64,000 nucleotides of DNA from Streptomyces tardus (GTDB lineage: Bacteria > Actinomycetota > Actinomycetes > Streptomycetales > Streptomycetaceae): positions 1,578,564 to 1,642,563 of the forward strand of contig NZ_JAELVF020000001.1 of NCBI RefSeq assembly GCF_018101125.2, read 5' to 3'. The notes below the pieces were generated by a model that saw only the letters and a program-made list of their open reading frames with translations, did no database searches and was not told the origin of the DNA. A program made the translations under genes and the position numbers. Positions 27,062 through 36,193 of this stretch are shown here, piece after piece. Numbering within the stretch: the first letter of the stretch is position 1; each line of letters begins with the position of its first letter.

Positions 27062-28194
27062 CCGCACCATCCCGTCTGCGGATCGGCCCGGTACGGCGTT
27101 TCACCCGCAACCTGGTCTGCCCCGTCGATCTCCTCGGCCGCCCACTGCTCCTGAAATACACCCGCGAGCCGTCCGAGGCCCGAGCGGAGATCCGTGGCCA
27201 CTCCCAGCTGGCCTCGCACTACCGCGTCCCCACCCTCCACGCTCGCGTGCGCGTACCCGGCGGGTACCTCCTCGCGTACGAACGTCTACCTGGAGACACC
27301 GACAGCGGTCTACTGCTCGACCTTCTCAACACGGACGAGCCGACCCATACCCTCCACGCCTACATGGACCAACTCACCACCACATACCGCGAGATCATCC
27401 TCGCTACGGCCTGGTCGACCAACCCGGCGCACGTCGTCCGGAAGCTGTACTGGGACAGGGCGGCGCCCGGCGGTCGGCTCGACGCGTACTACGCCGGAGC
27501 AGATTTCGCGGTCGCCGACGGGCTCATCGACGTCCCGATCGCCCGCCTCGACACGTACACCCTGAAAATCAACGGCCGTCGACACCACCTGAACTGGACC
27601 GCCACCATCCGCTGGCTGCGCTCCCACTTCAGCGCGCCGGAGCCGGTCTGGGCAGCCCTGACCCAGGGCGACCCCACCGACGTCAACCTCGCCCACCCGC
27701 TCGCCTGGTTCGACCACGACACCGCGGGGATGAACAGCATCCTCGGCGAGTTCGCCAACTTCCTCTGGTACGCCTCCGCCCTGGGCGGCTGGCTCGTTCC
27801 CAGGTACAACCCGGGCGCCTTTGCCGACCACCCCGCCACCTTCGCCCACGTCCCAGCAAACACCCCCGAGATCCGGCGAGCAGACGTCGACCACACCACG
27901 AGCACCATCCATATCGACTACGTGCCTCACCTGTCGGCCCCCCGGCAAGCCGCCGTGAGCGCGTACTGGAACCAGCTCGCACGGCCGGTCGCAGGCCGCC
28001 TCTGGCCCGGCGCGGACCTGGCGAACCTACTCCGCCCCTACCTGGCCATGCGCATCATCGGCGTCTACAACCTCGCCGACCTGGTGCCTGAGGACCGTCT
28101 CGTCCTCCTCGCCCGGCTGACCGAGGCGATGAGCCCCGCCTTCGACCCCACCACCTACTTCCTCTTCCTGGAGTCTCCATGCCCGGCCCGTTGA
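27058..28194 (+). CDS. Aminoglycoside-phosphotransferase-like kinase
   Basis: Protein of 378 residues with the APH/protein-kinase-like fold: a degenerate N-lobe (LLKYTREPSEARAEIRGHSQ, with Lys and Glu as in the ATP site), and a catalytic loop QGDPTDVNL near residue 202 in place of HGDxxxxN, followed by WFDHDTAG where the metal-binding Asp is expected. The histidine is replaced by glutamine, so activity should be tested rather than assumed. Start ATG 27058 overlaps the GT9 stop. Probably phosphorylates a sugar or alcohol intermediate. Confidence 0.75.
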   Translation: MTAPSRLRIGPVRRFTRNLVCPVDLLGRPLLLKYTREPSEARAEIRGHSQLASHYRVPTLHARVRVPGGYLLAYERLPGDTDSGLLLDLLNTDEPTHTLHAYMDQLTTTYREIILATAWSTNPAHVVRKLYWDRAAPGGRLDAYYAGADFAVADGLIDVPIARLDTYTLKINGRRHHLNWTATIRWLRSHFSAPEPVWAALTQGDPTDVNLAHPLAWFDHDTAGMNSILGEFANFLWYASALGGWLVPRYNPGAFADHPATFAHVPANTPEIRRADVDHTTSTIHIDYVPHLSAPRQAAVSAYWNQLARPVAGRLWPGADLANLLRPYLAMRIIGVYNLADLVPEDRLVLLARLTEAMSPAFDPTTYFLFLESPCPAR

Positions 28195-28940
28195 GTGGCT
28201 GTACCGCCCTGGTCACCGGAGCCACCGGCGGGATCGGCTCGGCTATCGCCCACCGTCTGGCCGACGACGGCGCCCTCGTCGCCCTCGCGCATCTCGACGA
28301 CGCCCACGCCGCAGCCGAACTCGCCGACCTCATCGCGCGACGAGGCGGCACCGCCGTCCCTCTGGAAGCCGACCTCCGCGACCACCAGGCCGTACGAACT
28401 CTCTGCCACCAGGCCCACGCACAACTCGGACCGGTGGCCGTCCTCGCCAGCAACGCCGGCGCCTACCCCCGCCGACCGTGGACGGAGACAACGCCCGACC
28501 GCTGGGATGAAGCGCTGACCACCAACCTGACCACCCACTACCTCCTTGCCCATGAGCTGACCGGCACCATGGCCTCCGTCGGCTGGGGCCGGATCATCAC
28601 CATCGGATCCGTCCTCGCCGCTGCTGGCCGTCACAACCTCGCTGGCTACATCAGCGCGAAAGCCGGCCTCGAAGGACTCACCCGCGCCCTCGCCCGCGAA
28701 CTCGGCCCCGCCGGCATCACCGCCAACTGCGTCGCCCCCGGCTCCATCCGCGTCCCGGCCGAGAACACGGTCGTCGACGACCCGGAGCCCATGACAGCCC
28801 GCCAACTCGCCCGCCAATGCGTCCAGCGGCGTGGCCGCCCAGACGACGTCGCCGCGGCCGTCGCCTTCCTCGCCACCGAGGACGCCGGCTTCATCACCGG
28901 CCAGACCCTGCGAGTCGACGGAGGCTGGATCCTTGGCTGA
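28179..28940 (+). CDS. Short-chain dehydrogenase/reductase
   Basis: Classical SDR of 253 residues: cofactor motif TGATGGIG near residue 13, LASNAGAY as the NNAG motif, catalytic Ser in IITIGSVLAAA and the YxxxK pair in GYISAKAGLEG, and the C-terminal GQTLRVDGGW. All catalytic residues are present. It overlaps the kinase gene by 16 bp and the phosphatase gene by 8 bp. It would oxidise or reduce a hydroxyl/keto group of the pathway intermediate. Confidence 0.92.
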   Translation: MPGPLSGCTALVTGATGGIGSAIAHRLADDGALVALAHLDDAHAAAELADLIARRGGTAVPLEADLRDHQAVRTLCHQAHAQLGPVAVLASNAGAYPRRPWTETTPDRWDEALTTNLTTHYLLAHELTGTMASVGWGRIITIGSVLAAAGRHNLAGYISAKAGLEGLTRALARELGPAGITANCVAPGSIRVPAENTVVDDPEPMTARQLARQCVQRRGRPDDVAAAVAFLATEDAGFITGQTLRVDGGWILG

Positions 28941-29514
28941 CATCTGGCTCATGCGCCACGGCGCCTACGAAGGCCACCGCCCCGGCCACCACGCCCCGCA
29001 CGAGGCCGCCCTCACTGAGGAAGGCCGCGACCAGACACGCCGCTCCCTGCCACTCCCCAACGACATCACCGCCATCGTCACCAGCCCGCTCCCCCGCGCC
29101 CGCCAGACAGCCACCCTCATAGCGCAGCTCACGGGCCTGCCCATCGTCGCCATGTCAGGGCTCCTCGCCGAATGGCGCGCGCCGAGCATCGTCCTCGGCC
29201 GCACCGCCGAAAACTACCCACCGGCCTACCGCGCCTGGCGCACCCGCCGCCTCACCAACCCCACCCTCCGCTGCGAAGACGGCGAGTCCCTCACCGACCT
29301 CCACACCCGCGCCACCCACTGCGCCGCCTTCCTCCACCACACTGCCCAGCGCCACGGCCCGATCCTGGCCGTCTCCCACACCCTCCTCCTCGGCACCCTC
29401 CTCCACCTCCCCTCCAGCGCTGTCGCGGCCTTTACCACCGCCACGCGAGCGCCCTGGCCGTTCGCCACGCTGCGCCCGCTACCGCATCCCTCCGCCCCAC
29501 CCCACACCCCATGA
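28933..29514 (+). CDS. Histidine phosphatase family protein
   Basis: Protein of 193 residues with the RHG motif (IWLMRHGAYEGHRPG) near residue 7, second arginine in SPLPRARQTATLIAQ, and the distal histidine in LAVSHTLLLGTLL. These are the catalytic residues of the phosphoglycerate-mutase/histidine-phosphatase superfamily. A TTG at 28933 overlapping the SDR gene is used; ATG 28951 would cut into the RHG motif region and is unlikely. Its last codons overlap the next small gene (ATGA). Confidence 0.88.
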   Translation: MADIWLMRHGAYEGHRPGHHAPHEAALTEEGRDQTRRSLPLPNDITAIVTSPLPRARQTATLIAQLTGLPIVAMSGLLAEWRAPSIVLGRTAENYPPAYRAWRTRRLTNPTLRCEDGESLTDLHTRATHCAAFLHHTAQRHGPILAVSHTLLLGTLLHLPSSAVAAFTTATRAPWPFATLRPLPHPSAPPHTP

Positions 29515-29693
29515 CCTCAGCCCGCTCCATCCACCGGTTTCTCTCCACCCGCCTCGGTGAAGTCCGCCGCCACCTCGCCGCCTTCATCATCACCTCAGCC
29601 CTCATCGCACTCTTCATCTGCCTCATCGCCATCCCCACCGCCCACATCTTCCTCACGTCGAACCCCGGCCCCCCGCTATGCATATGCAGCTGA
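29511..29693 (+). CDS. Small single-pass membrane protein
   Basis: Product of 60 residues: a basic N-terminus (STRLGEVRRHL), one hydrophobic segment (AAFIITSALIALFICLIAIP) and a short tail with two cysteines. The ATG overlaps the stop of the phosphatase gene (ATGA), which supports translational coupling and thus that it is real. Function unknown; last member of the operon. Confidence 0.6.
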   Translation: MTSARSIHRFLSTRLGEVRRHLAAFIITSALIALFICLIAIPTAHIFLTSNPGPPLCICS

Positions 29694-30047
29694 GTGCTGA
29701 CCACCATGACTTCGTCCACGCAGGAAGAGATCCGAACCGCAGTCAAGTCCATCTCGAACCGTCATGCCGCAGCCATCCCCAGTGAGCACAACCGTGCGGC
29801 TGACGAGGCTGCAACCTCTGTCCTCAGCCATCGGCCAGGAGCCGCGGTATGCGCAGACGGAGCTACAGCTGATGATCATCGACATCAAGGTCGGATACAG
29901 GGATGTGCGCGACGTTAGCTTCGGCGGGGGATCCATAGGAGCAACGGCCAGATCTTTCGGACACTGATCGTGCCCATGCAGCTCCATTTCGGCGTGGCGC
30001 GACGGGCGACGAGCCACCGCCCGCGCACCCCACGATGCTCTAGCCTC
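29694..30047. other. Gap without a supported gene
   Basis: Two plus-strand frames (29694-29918, starting MTSSTQEEIRTAVKSI; and 29764-29967, with QEPRYAQTELQLMIIDIKVG) look like pieces of one degraded small protein, but neither has a clear ribosome binding site. Nothing else is seen. The region also separates the end of the operon from the convergent pPIWI gene. Confidence 0.4.
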
Positions 30048-32867
30048 CTACTCCAGGGTTTCTCCCCCTTCGTCTCCGTCTCCGCTCCCTGGCTCCGTGT
30101 CGGCTACATCGCGCCGGTATTGGGGGTGGTCGAGGTCCATTTGACGTGCCGCATGCAGTGGCACCGGATAACGAGCGCGGTCGGACCAGAAAAGGGTCTG
30201 ATGGCATAGGCGAGCGGTCATGGCTGCCAGCGCCTCACGCACCTCGTCAGACGGGCCTCCGATAGGCAGGATCTCTGTCGCAGTCATGGCGTAGAAGTTG
30301 TGCGGCATCTCGCCTCTGCGTCGCTCTGACCGGACCTCTGACTGCACCGATTTCTCTGCCTCCCACCTGGTGCGTTTGCCACCCAGACGACCAGCACCAC
30401 TGCCGTCGTAGGCACGCGGAACGTTGCACAACAGCCATGCCGGTGTACCGAAGTCCGTCTCGACTTCGAAAAGCAGCGTGGAAGTGTCCTTCTCCTTCGG
30501 GTCGACGCCGTCCTTTTTGACCACCTGGGTGACGCTGACGGGTTGTGGAACCTCTTCGTCTTCCGTGTTGAGGCGGACGACGGCGATCGGAGCGTCAGCA
30601 CCGAGTCGCGCCCCAGGGAGCTGGTATCGGCTTCGGTTTCCAGCCGCCCCCGCCCGTGTGGACGGCTCCCCAAGGCGCATGTTCTGCAGGCCATCCCACA
30701 TTCGCCGCGCGGACTGTGCGTCCACGGTGACCGTGTACTGCACCCCGTCCAGTTCGTCGGCGAGATCACCGAGTGCGCGTTCCACCATGTCAGCGGCGCC
30801 ATCCCACTTCTGCCGGTAGCTGGTCTTCTCCGCTGAGGGCTCTGGGTACGGATGGGTATGGAAGGCATTCTGAGCCGAACGGTACGGCCGCCACACCGGG
30901 TTCGTGGAGCTCCAGCCCAGCAGGGACCACGGCCCCTGCGAGGCTTGCGGCGGTACCAGCGCGGTAGCCGTAATGACGACCTTAGGTTCACCCTTCTCAC
31001 CGAAGCGGCGGTTCTGCTGCCGCACGTGCACACCGACATGGGCGATCTGGTCGACCGGAAAGTCACCTTTGGCACGTAGAGCGTTGGAGATCCGCTCGTC
31101 GGCGACGCCCAGCGAGCGATACAGGTCAAGCAACGCCATTTCGGCTGGGTGGTCCTCGTCTCGCGGCTGGATGACCCCTTCCTTCCCGCGGCCCTTCAGG
31201 TATTGCGACGGAATGTCGAGGCGTGCCAGTACTGCCTTCGTCTGCGGTTTGGCGTCCAGTTCGGCGAGGTCTCGGGTGTCGAGGTCCGGGAAATCATCGC
31301 TGTCGGGGACTTCGGTCTCACACCAGGCACTGACCAGAGCGCCGTCCCGAGACCGGAGCGAGGCTCCGGCTGCCCCCAGGGCCTCGGCTCGGTCCCGCCT
31401 GCGGCTTGGCCGCAAAAAGTCGGGCAGGTAGTGGAAGACCACAGTGATCCGACCTTGGTAGAGGTCGAGTTCCACGGCTTCCTCGGTGTCGAGACCGGCG
31501 GGATCGAGCCCGAACGCGCGGCAAAATGTCTGCAGCATCCGCTGCCTCGTCTCGTCCCGGTACCACAGACAAGCGATGCGGAGCTTCTTGAAGCCCGCCT
31601 GGTCCACCGAGGCGCAGAGCGACTCCGCGGAGGGGAAGAGTGTCCCGCGCCGACGCAGCGGTCCTCCGCTGCCCGTTCGTTCCCGCTCCTCCTTACGACG
31701 CTTCAGCTCCTGGGACGAGATGTTCTCAGGGTCAGTTGGTCGCCGGGGCAGACTCATCGCTGTTGATTGCCGAAAAATCAGGGCTTGGGTGTCATCGCCG
31801 AAAACAGCGTCAACGTGAGAATGCAGGATCCTCAAGTGGTGCATGCCGACGCCGGTTCCGATGGGGTGCTGGTAGCTCTTCGCGGGGATTGGCCAGATCT
31901 GACCGGGGTGTTCGCGCGGGAACTGCAGCTTCTCTTTGAGGGCCCTGGCTCGTTCACGGAGTTGTTGCTCTCGCTGAGAACGCTCTGCGATGGATTGCAG
32001 GATTGAGTAGTCCATCTCCAGCCGTCCGAGGGCTTGCAGTGCCTGCCGCGGAATAGCCTTCGCTCCGCCACGGCCGTTGAGCTTGACCTCCAGAACCGGG
32101 CGGCCGTTACCAGGCTGGATCGCCAGAGCAGTGGAGCTGAAGATCAGTGAGGAGGAGATGCGAGAAACTCGGGCGTCTAGGAGCAGCACGGGGTGGTGCA
32201 CATTAGGCAGTGTTTTCAGGTTCACCGCCGTGCGGCAGACGGCGTAGCGCCCGCCGCTTTCGTTCTCCCAGGGGTCTTCCAATGCGACCAGCCCGCCTGT
32301 GGTGTCGGGGCGGAATTGGATCTCTCGGCCATTGGAAAGTCGGAAGGGGAGGGCCGCGAGGCGCTCAGCCAGCCCCCAACCCACACTTCTGTAGAGCCAG
32401 TTCGGGGCATCCGGCTGCGCTCCCTTCACTGCTCTCAGCTGTTCACTCAGGACGAGTTCTCGTTCAGGTGTGCGCGCGATTCGCTGGGCAAGCTCAGGCG
32501 GCTGCCGCAGATCGATCATCTCGACCTGCTCCCCGAGGACAAGGCCGTGGGTCAGGGCGAAGGCTTTGCAGAGCAGGTTGCTGTCGATCGACTGCCGGGA
32601 GACCAGGAAGGGGGCCGCACCGTTGGGCTCGAAATACACATAGCCACCGGTGATTACTTGGAGCACGGTCGTGGCGATCGTGTACGGCGCCTGGGCCTCC
32701 ACCTTGCCAAAGCGCTTCCGGCACTGGGCTGTGAAGTTACTCCAGAGCTTGGCCGACTCTACGTCCAGTCGGCGCACGAAAACCGTCGCGTCACCCACCA
32801 GTGCGGGAGTGCAACGGTAGGCCAAAGTATGCAGGTACTTGCCTGGCTCAAGATGCTGGTCGTCCAC
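30048..32867 (-). CDS. pPIWI-RE protein (prokaryotic PIWI with conserved R and E)
   Basis: Protein of 939 residues that I assign to the pPIWI-RE family. An N-terminal domain (YLHTLAYRCTPALVGDATVF..) is followed by a long middle part and an RNase-H-like PIWI module: VGVHVRQQNRRFGEKGEPKV, then VQYTVTVDAQSARRMWDGLQ, and the C-terminal hallmark MPHNFYAMTATEILPIGG ... LFWSDRARYPVPLHAARQMD, where the family's conserved Glu and Arg are expected. Such proteins are predicted nucleic-acid-guided defence effectors. The GTG at 32867 (VDDQHLEPGKYLHTLAY) is chosen, 14 bp after the helicase stop with GAGGAAGA upstream; the longer frame would overlap the helicase by 100 bp. Confidence 0.85.
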   Translation of the reverse strand: MDDQHLEPGKYLHTLAYRCTPALVGDATVFVRRLDVESAKLWSNFTAQCRKRFGKVEAQAPYTIATTVLQVITGGYVYFEPNGAAPFLVSRQSIDSNLLCKAFALTHGLVLGEQVEMIDLRQPPELAQRIARTPERELVLSEQLRAVKGAQPDAPNWLYRSVGWGLAERLAALPFRLSNGREIQFRPDTTGGLVALEDPWENESGGRYAVCRTAVNLKTLPNVHHPVLLLDARVSRISSSLIFSSTALAIQPGNGRPVLEVKLNGRGGAKAIPRQALQALGRLEMDYSILQSIAERSQREQQLRERARALKEKLQFPREHPGQIWPIPAKSYQHPIGTGVGMHHLRILHSHVDAVFGDDTQALIFRQSTAMSLPRRPTDPENISSQELKRRKEERERTGSGGPLRRRGTLFPSAESLCASVDQAGFKKLRIACLWYRDETRQRMLQTFCRAFGLDPAGLDTEEAVELDLYQGRITVVFHYLPDFLRPSRRRDRAEALGAAGASLRSRDGALVSAWCETEVPDSDDFPDLDTRDLAELDAKPQTKAVLARLDIPSQYLKGRGKEGVIQPRDEDHPAEMALLDLYRSLGVADERISNALRAKGDFPVDQIAHVGVHVRQQNRRFGEKGEPKVVITATALVPPQASQGPWSLLGWSSTNPVWRPYRSAQNAFHTHPYPEPSAEKTSYRQKWDGAADMVERALGDLADELDGVQYTVTVDAQSARRMWDGLQNMRLGEPSTRAGAAGNRSRYQLPGARLGADAPIAVVRLNTEDEEVPQPVSVTQVVKKDGVDPKEKDTSTLLFEVETDFGTPAWLLCNVPRAYDGSGAGRLGGKRTRWEAEKSVQSEVRSERRRGEMPHNFYAMTATEILPIGGPSDEVREALAAMTARLCHQTLFWSDRARYPVPLHAARQMDLDHPQYRRDVADTEPGSGDGDEGGETLE

Positions 32868-32881
32868 TCTTCCTCGTCTCT

Positions 32882-35800
32882 TTAGTGGGTGACGGTTGGG
32901 TCGATGCCCGCGTAGGAGAGAAAGGCGTTCAGGGCCTCCCCATACAGGTCGTTCATTTGCCGCTTCACTGCCGGCGGCCACTGCTCATGGATGCGGCGCA
33001 GTACGGTCTCTAGATCGGAGCTCCAGGTGTCCTCGTGGAAGGCGTAGTCGACTAGGTGCAGGACTGCTTCGGTGCCGCCTCGGCGGGCTCGTCCGGCCAG
33101 TTGGATCAGGTCGACGACAACGCCTGCGACCACTTCTTCCTGCAGCGACTTGGGCATGGAGGTGAACTGCGGGGCGGCGCGCAGGATGAGTTCGAGGCGT
33201 TGCCACGCGGCGGAACGTGCCTTCGCTAGCGCATCGTCGGGGTCGGCCGCACCGCACTCTGGTAGTGCGTGCAGCCCGGCGGCATTGACGCTGCCGTACA
33301 TCTCCGCGGGTTCGGCGAACAGCGACAGGGGTCGGACGCAGAGATAGACCGAACGCACAGCGGAGCGAATACCGACGACGATGTTCAGGCCACGGGCGAT
33401 CACGGATAGCGGGACGACCAAGACGTTGCCGTGCTGAGGGAAGTCCTCGAACTGTTCGGCCGTGAGTCGGGTAGCGATGTTCTCCCGGGGGAGGTCTGGG
33501 TCGGGGTTGTGCCGATCTCCATCCCGTACGGCGACGCAAAGCCCTTCGCGGTAGGTGCCGGCCTGCGCGATGCCTCGGGCGAGCCATGCGCACTGCTGGT
33601 AGGAGTTGGCCACAACCAGCACGTGCGCACGGTCCTTATCCTTGGACCGCTGACGTTCCAACTCCTGGTGGATGTACTGGTCGTACAACTGCGTGCCGAG
33701 CTCGATCAGGGCGCCTTTTTTACGGCTGGAGTGCTGGCCTGAGATCTTGATCGGCTCGCCGTACAGGGGGTGGCCCTCGCCGTACTCGATGCGATGGCGC
33801 CGCGCACGGATCGAGCGGGCCTGAGCGTCAGTCATCCACCAGCGCACGGGTGCGTGGACGTGCTCGCGCACCGCTTGGGGAAAGTACGCCGTTGCGGACA
33901 ACCCCATGACGGGGCGCTCGACCCCGGCCAGGCAGAGCGAGACGAGTCCGCCCAACTCCGAGGTGAAGGTGTGCGGGTCACCAGCGATGCTCTGCGCGAC
34001 GAGCTCGGCACTGCGCTCACGGTCATCAAGGCCCGTCACTCGGTATCCCGTGAGGGCGCGTCCCAACAGACCGAGCGGAAAGACGGCCGAGACAGCACTC
34101 CGGCTGAGTGTCTCTGCGATCCGCTGCGCGGATCGCAACCCGGAGGAACGGTAGTGCTGTGCGGAGGCGCGCAGTTCAGACAGGGCTTCGTCCAGCTCGG
34201 TCAGAACCGTGCGGGTGACAAGCAGGTTCACTGCCTGAGCACGCCGATGGGGGTCCTTCACCCGTGACTCCAGCAACTGGTGCAGATCGAGCTTTACCGC
34301 GTCCAGCAACTGTTGGCCACGCGGTGCCACCAATGCCGCCAACGCCCGGCGCACCTCATCCCAGCCGACCTCCGTCGGATCGGCCTGCGCGATGTGCGGC
34401 TGCAAGTAGCGGGCAGGCATGAGCGCTTGGAGGCGCTCGGCGAGATCGGCTGGTAGGTCCGTCTCTGCAGCAGTGTCCAGATCCGGCCAGAGCAAGCGGA
34501 TGAGCTGCCGGTCCCGGCCACGGGCCATGTGCCAGCGGAGCCCGGTCCGATCCGGAACACGGTCCACTGCGCGCTCGTCGTCCACCACATCCAAGCGCAA
34601 GGCATTACTGCACACTGCGAGCAGTAGGAACTCTGCCATCAGCCGAGCCTGGCCTACCGATGGCAACAGGCCGGCCTCATCCGTGATCGGCAGTCGCTTC
34701 GCGTCCATGTCCATCTCCTGCGTGGCCGCCGTCCAGTGCCTCCGCGAGTGCAGAATGACCTCGCCGGCGCAGCGGTCCACCGCCCTCGACTGGAACTGGT
34801 CCACCTCATCGACGAGGACGGCGTGGCAGGTGCGCAACGCCAACTCGGCGACGCTGACCCCATTGACGGGTCTCCCGTCTAGGTTCACGCCAATGCGCAG
34901 ATTTCCCTGTAGGAAGGCGAAATGGTTCGTCACGACTACGTGCGCCGAGCAGGCTTCGTAGACAGGCGCGAACTTTCCACAGGTGGGAATCCAGGGGCAG
35001 GCGGACGCCCCCACACCCTGCCTGTATAAGGACAGACAGGGCTCGCGGCCTGGTGGATAGTCGGCGCTGGATTCCAGCAGTGGTCGCTGAGCGCATCCGT
35101 AGGAGAGGGGGTCCACGTCTCGCTCTCCGAACTCGCCCCACTCTCCCGGCGACTGCGGATCTTCATCGACGAGACGGGCTAGCTTATGCGCACGCTCGTG
35201 CATGCCTGAGGACGACATCAGGTGCGCGCAGCCGGTCTCATTCTTGATAGCGTCAAGACCCTGCAGCACTCGCAGGTCAGCCCGGATCTTGTGGGTGATG
35301 GACAGGCAAGCCTTGATGTCGGGGAGCACAATGGCGACTCGAAGCTCCTGCTGAGCGAACCACGCAGCCAGGACGCGCGCCATCACGCTCTTGCCCGTCC
35401 CAGTCGGCGCGTGAAAGATCTCCAGACCGCCTGCGGTCATCCGCAGTGCCTCCTGCGGGCTGATGCTGTCTGACGTCTGGAGAACCGAGAACAATCCTTC
35501 CAGCGTGGCGCGCAGGTAGCGCTTGTCTTCTGGCTCCTGGCTCTCGATCTGTGTGGCCAGCCTGAGAAGGTCCTCCGTGGGGATCTGGAGGTCGTCCAGA
35601 GGGGGTGCAGTGTCCACGTGCGGCAGGCGGTCGTGGCCAAATGCTTCTGTGAAGCCGGGGTAGGTCGGGATGGTCAGCTGACCGTGTACCTGCCCCACTC
35701 CCTGCACGTTGATCTCTCCCGTCTTCCAGCGTCCGGGACCGGCGAATTCGAGAGGTTTCGGCCGCGCACTGGGCCGCCGAAATCTGGCGATCTGGCGGTC

Positions 35801-36193
35801 GACATATGCCAGTAAGTCTCCGCCGACCCGGGGTACCGCAGCCTCGGCAGTGAGGGCGTCGCCGCCCGCGGGTTCGAAGGCGAGCAGTTTCTTAGGCTCA
35901 TTAGGGTTCTCGTCGCTGAAAGCCGCGAGCATTGCTCGCGCAGGCGGGGTGAAGTTCCGTACATCGCCGAGCCTGGCTGGGGCGTTGTGGAACACGTCGG
36001 CAATACGTCGGCGCTCCTCGCTCGTCAGCGTCGGCCAGCGGTCCCACGCGCGGAACTGCCCGGACAGCAGAAAGGCCGCCTTACGGAAGGGCGCGGCGGG
36101 AGCATCGCCATCGACGGAGGCGTCGGGGAAGTAGTGCGCGGCCAACGCAAGCGCGGCGCACAGGGCTGTGGTCTCCACGGAGGGCTCGCTCAC
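32882..36193 (-). CDS. DinG-type helicase of the pPIWI-RE system
   Basis: Large superfamily-2 helicase of 1103 residues. After an N-terminal helical domain come Walker A (IFHAPTGTGKSVMARVLAAW), a Walker B/DExD-like box (CHAVLVDEVDQFQSRAV), cysteines that could bind iron-sulphur as in DinG/XPD (CAHL, CAQR, CLSL, CPWIPTC), and C-terminal motifs V-VI (VVDLIQLAGRARRGGTEAVL, i.e. QxxGRxxR). Its place between the REase and pPIWI genes is the canonical three-gene pPIWI-RE order. The GTG at 36193 overlaps the upstream stop as GTGA and is preferred to a TTG 6 bp earlier. It probably unwinds target DNA for the nuclease and PIWI partner. Confidence 0.88.
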   Translation of the reverse strand: MSEPSVETTALCAALALAAHYFPDASVDGDAPAAPFRKAAFLLSGQFRAWDRWPTLTSEERRRIADVFHNAPARLGDVRNFTPPARAMLAAFSDENPNEPKKLLAFEPAGGDALTAEAAVPRVGGDLLAYVDRQIARFRRPSARPKPLEFAGPGRWKTGEINVQGVGQVHGQLTIPTYPGFTEAFGHDRLPHVDTAPPLDDLQIPTEDLLRLATQIESQEPEDKRYLRATLEGLFSVLQTSDSISPQEALRMTAGGLEIFHAPTGTGKSVMARVLAAWFAQQELRVAIVLPDIKACLSITHKIRADLRVLQGLDAIKNETGCAHLMSSSGMHERAHKLARLVDEDPQSPGEWGEFGERDVDPLSYGCAQRPLLESSADYPPGREPCLSLYRQGVGASACPWIPTCGKFAPVYEACSAHVVVTNHFAFLQGNLRIGVNLDGRPVNGVSVAELALRTCHAVLVDEVDQFQSRAVDRCAGEVILHSRRHWTAATQEMDMDAKRLPITDEAGLLPSVGQARLMAEFLLLAVCSNALRLDVVDDERAVDRVPDRTGLRWHMARGRDRQLIRLLWPDLDTAAETDLPADLAERLQALMPARYLQPHIAQADPTEVGWDEVRRALAALVAPRGQQLLDAVKLDLHQLLESRVKDPHRRAQAVNLLVTRTVLTELDEALSELRASAQHYRSSGLRSAQRIAETLSRSAVSAVFPLGLLGRALTGYRVTGLDDRERSAELVAQSIAGDPHTFTSELGGLVSLCLAGVERPVMGLSATAYFPQAVREHVHAPVRWWMTDAQARSIRARRHRIEYGEGHPLYGEPIKISGQHSSRKKGALIELGTQLYDQYIHQELERQRSKDKDRAHVLVVANSYQQCAWLARGIAQAGTYREGLCVAVRDGDRHNPDPDLPRENIATRLTAEQFEDFPQHGNVLVVPLSVIARGLNIVVGIRSAVRSVYLCVRPLSLFAEPAEMYGSVNAAGLHALPECGAADPDDALAKARSAAWQRLELILRAAPQFTSMPKSLQEEVVAGVVVDLIQLAGRARRGGTEAVLHLVDYAFHEDTWSSDLETVLRRIHEQWPPAVKRQMNDLYGEALNAFLSYAGIDPTVTH

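Noticed and set aside
29676..30017. Minus-strand 113-codon frame as a gene
   Set aside because: No ribosome binding site or recognised motif; it opposes a slightly more gene-like but still unsupported plus-strand reading.
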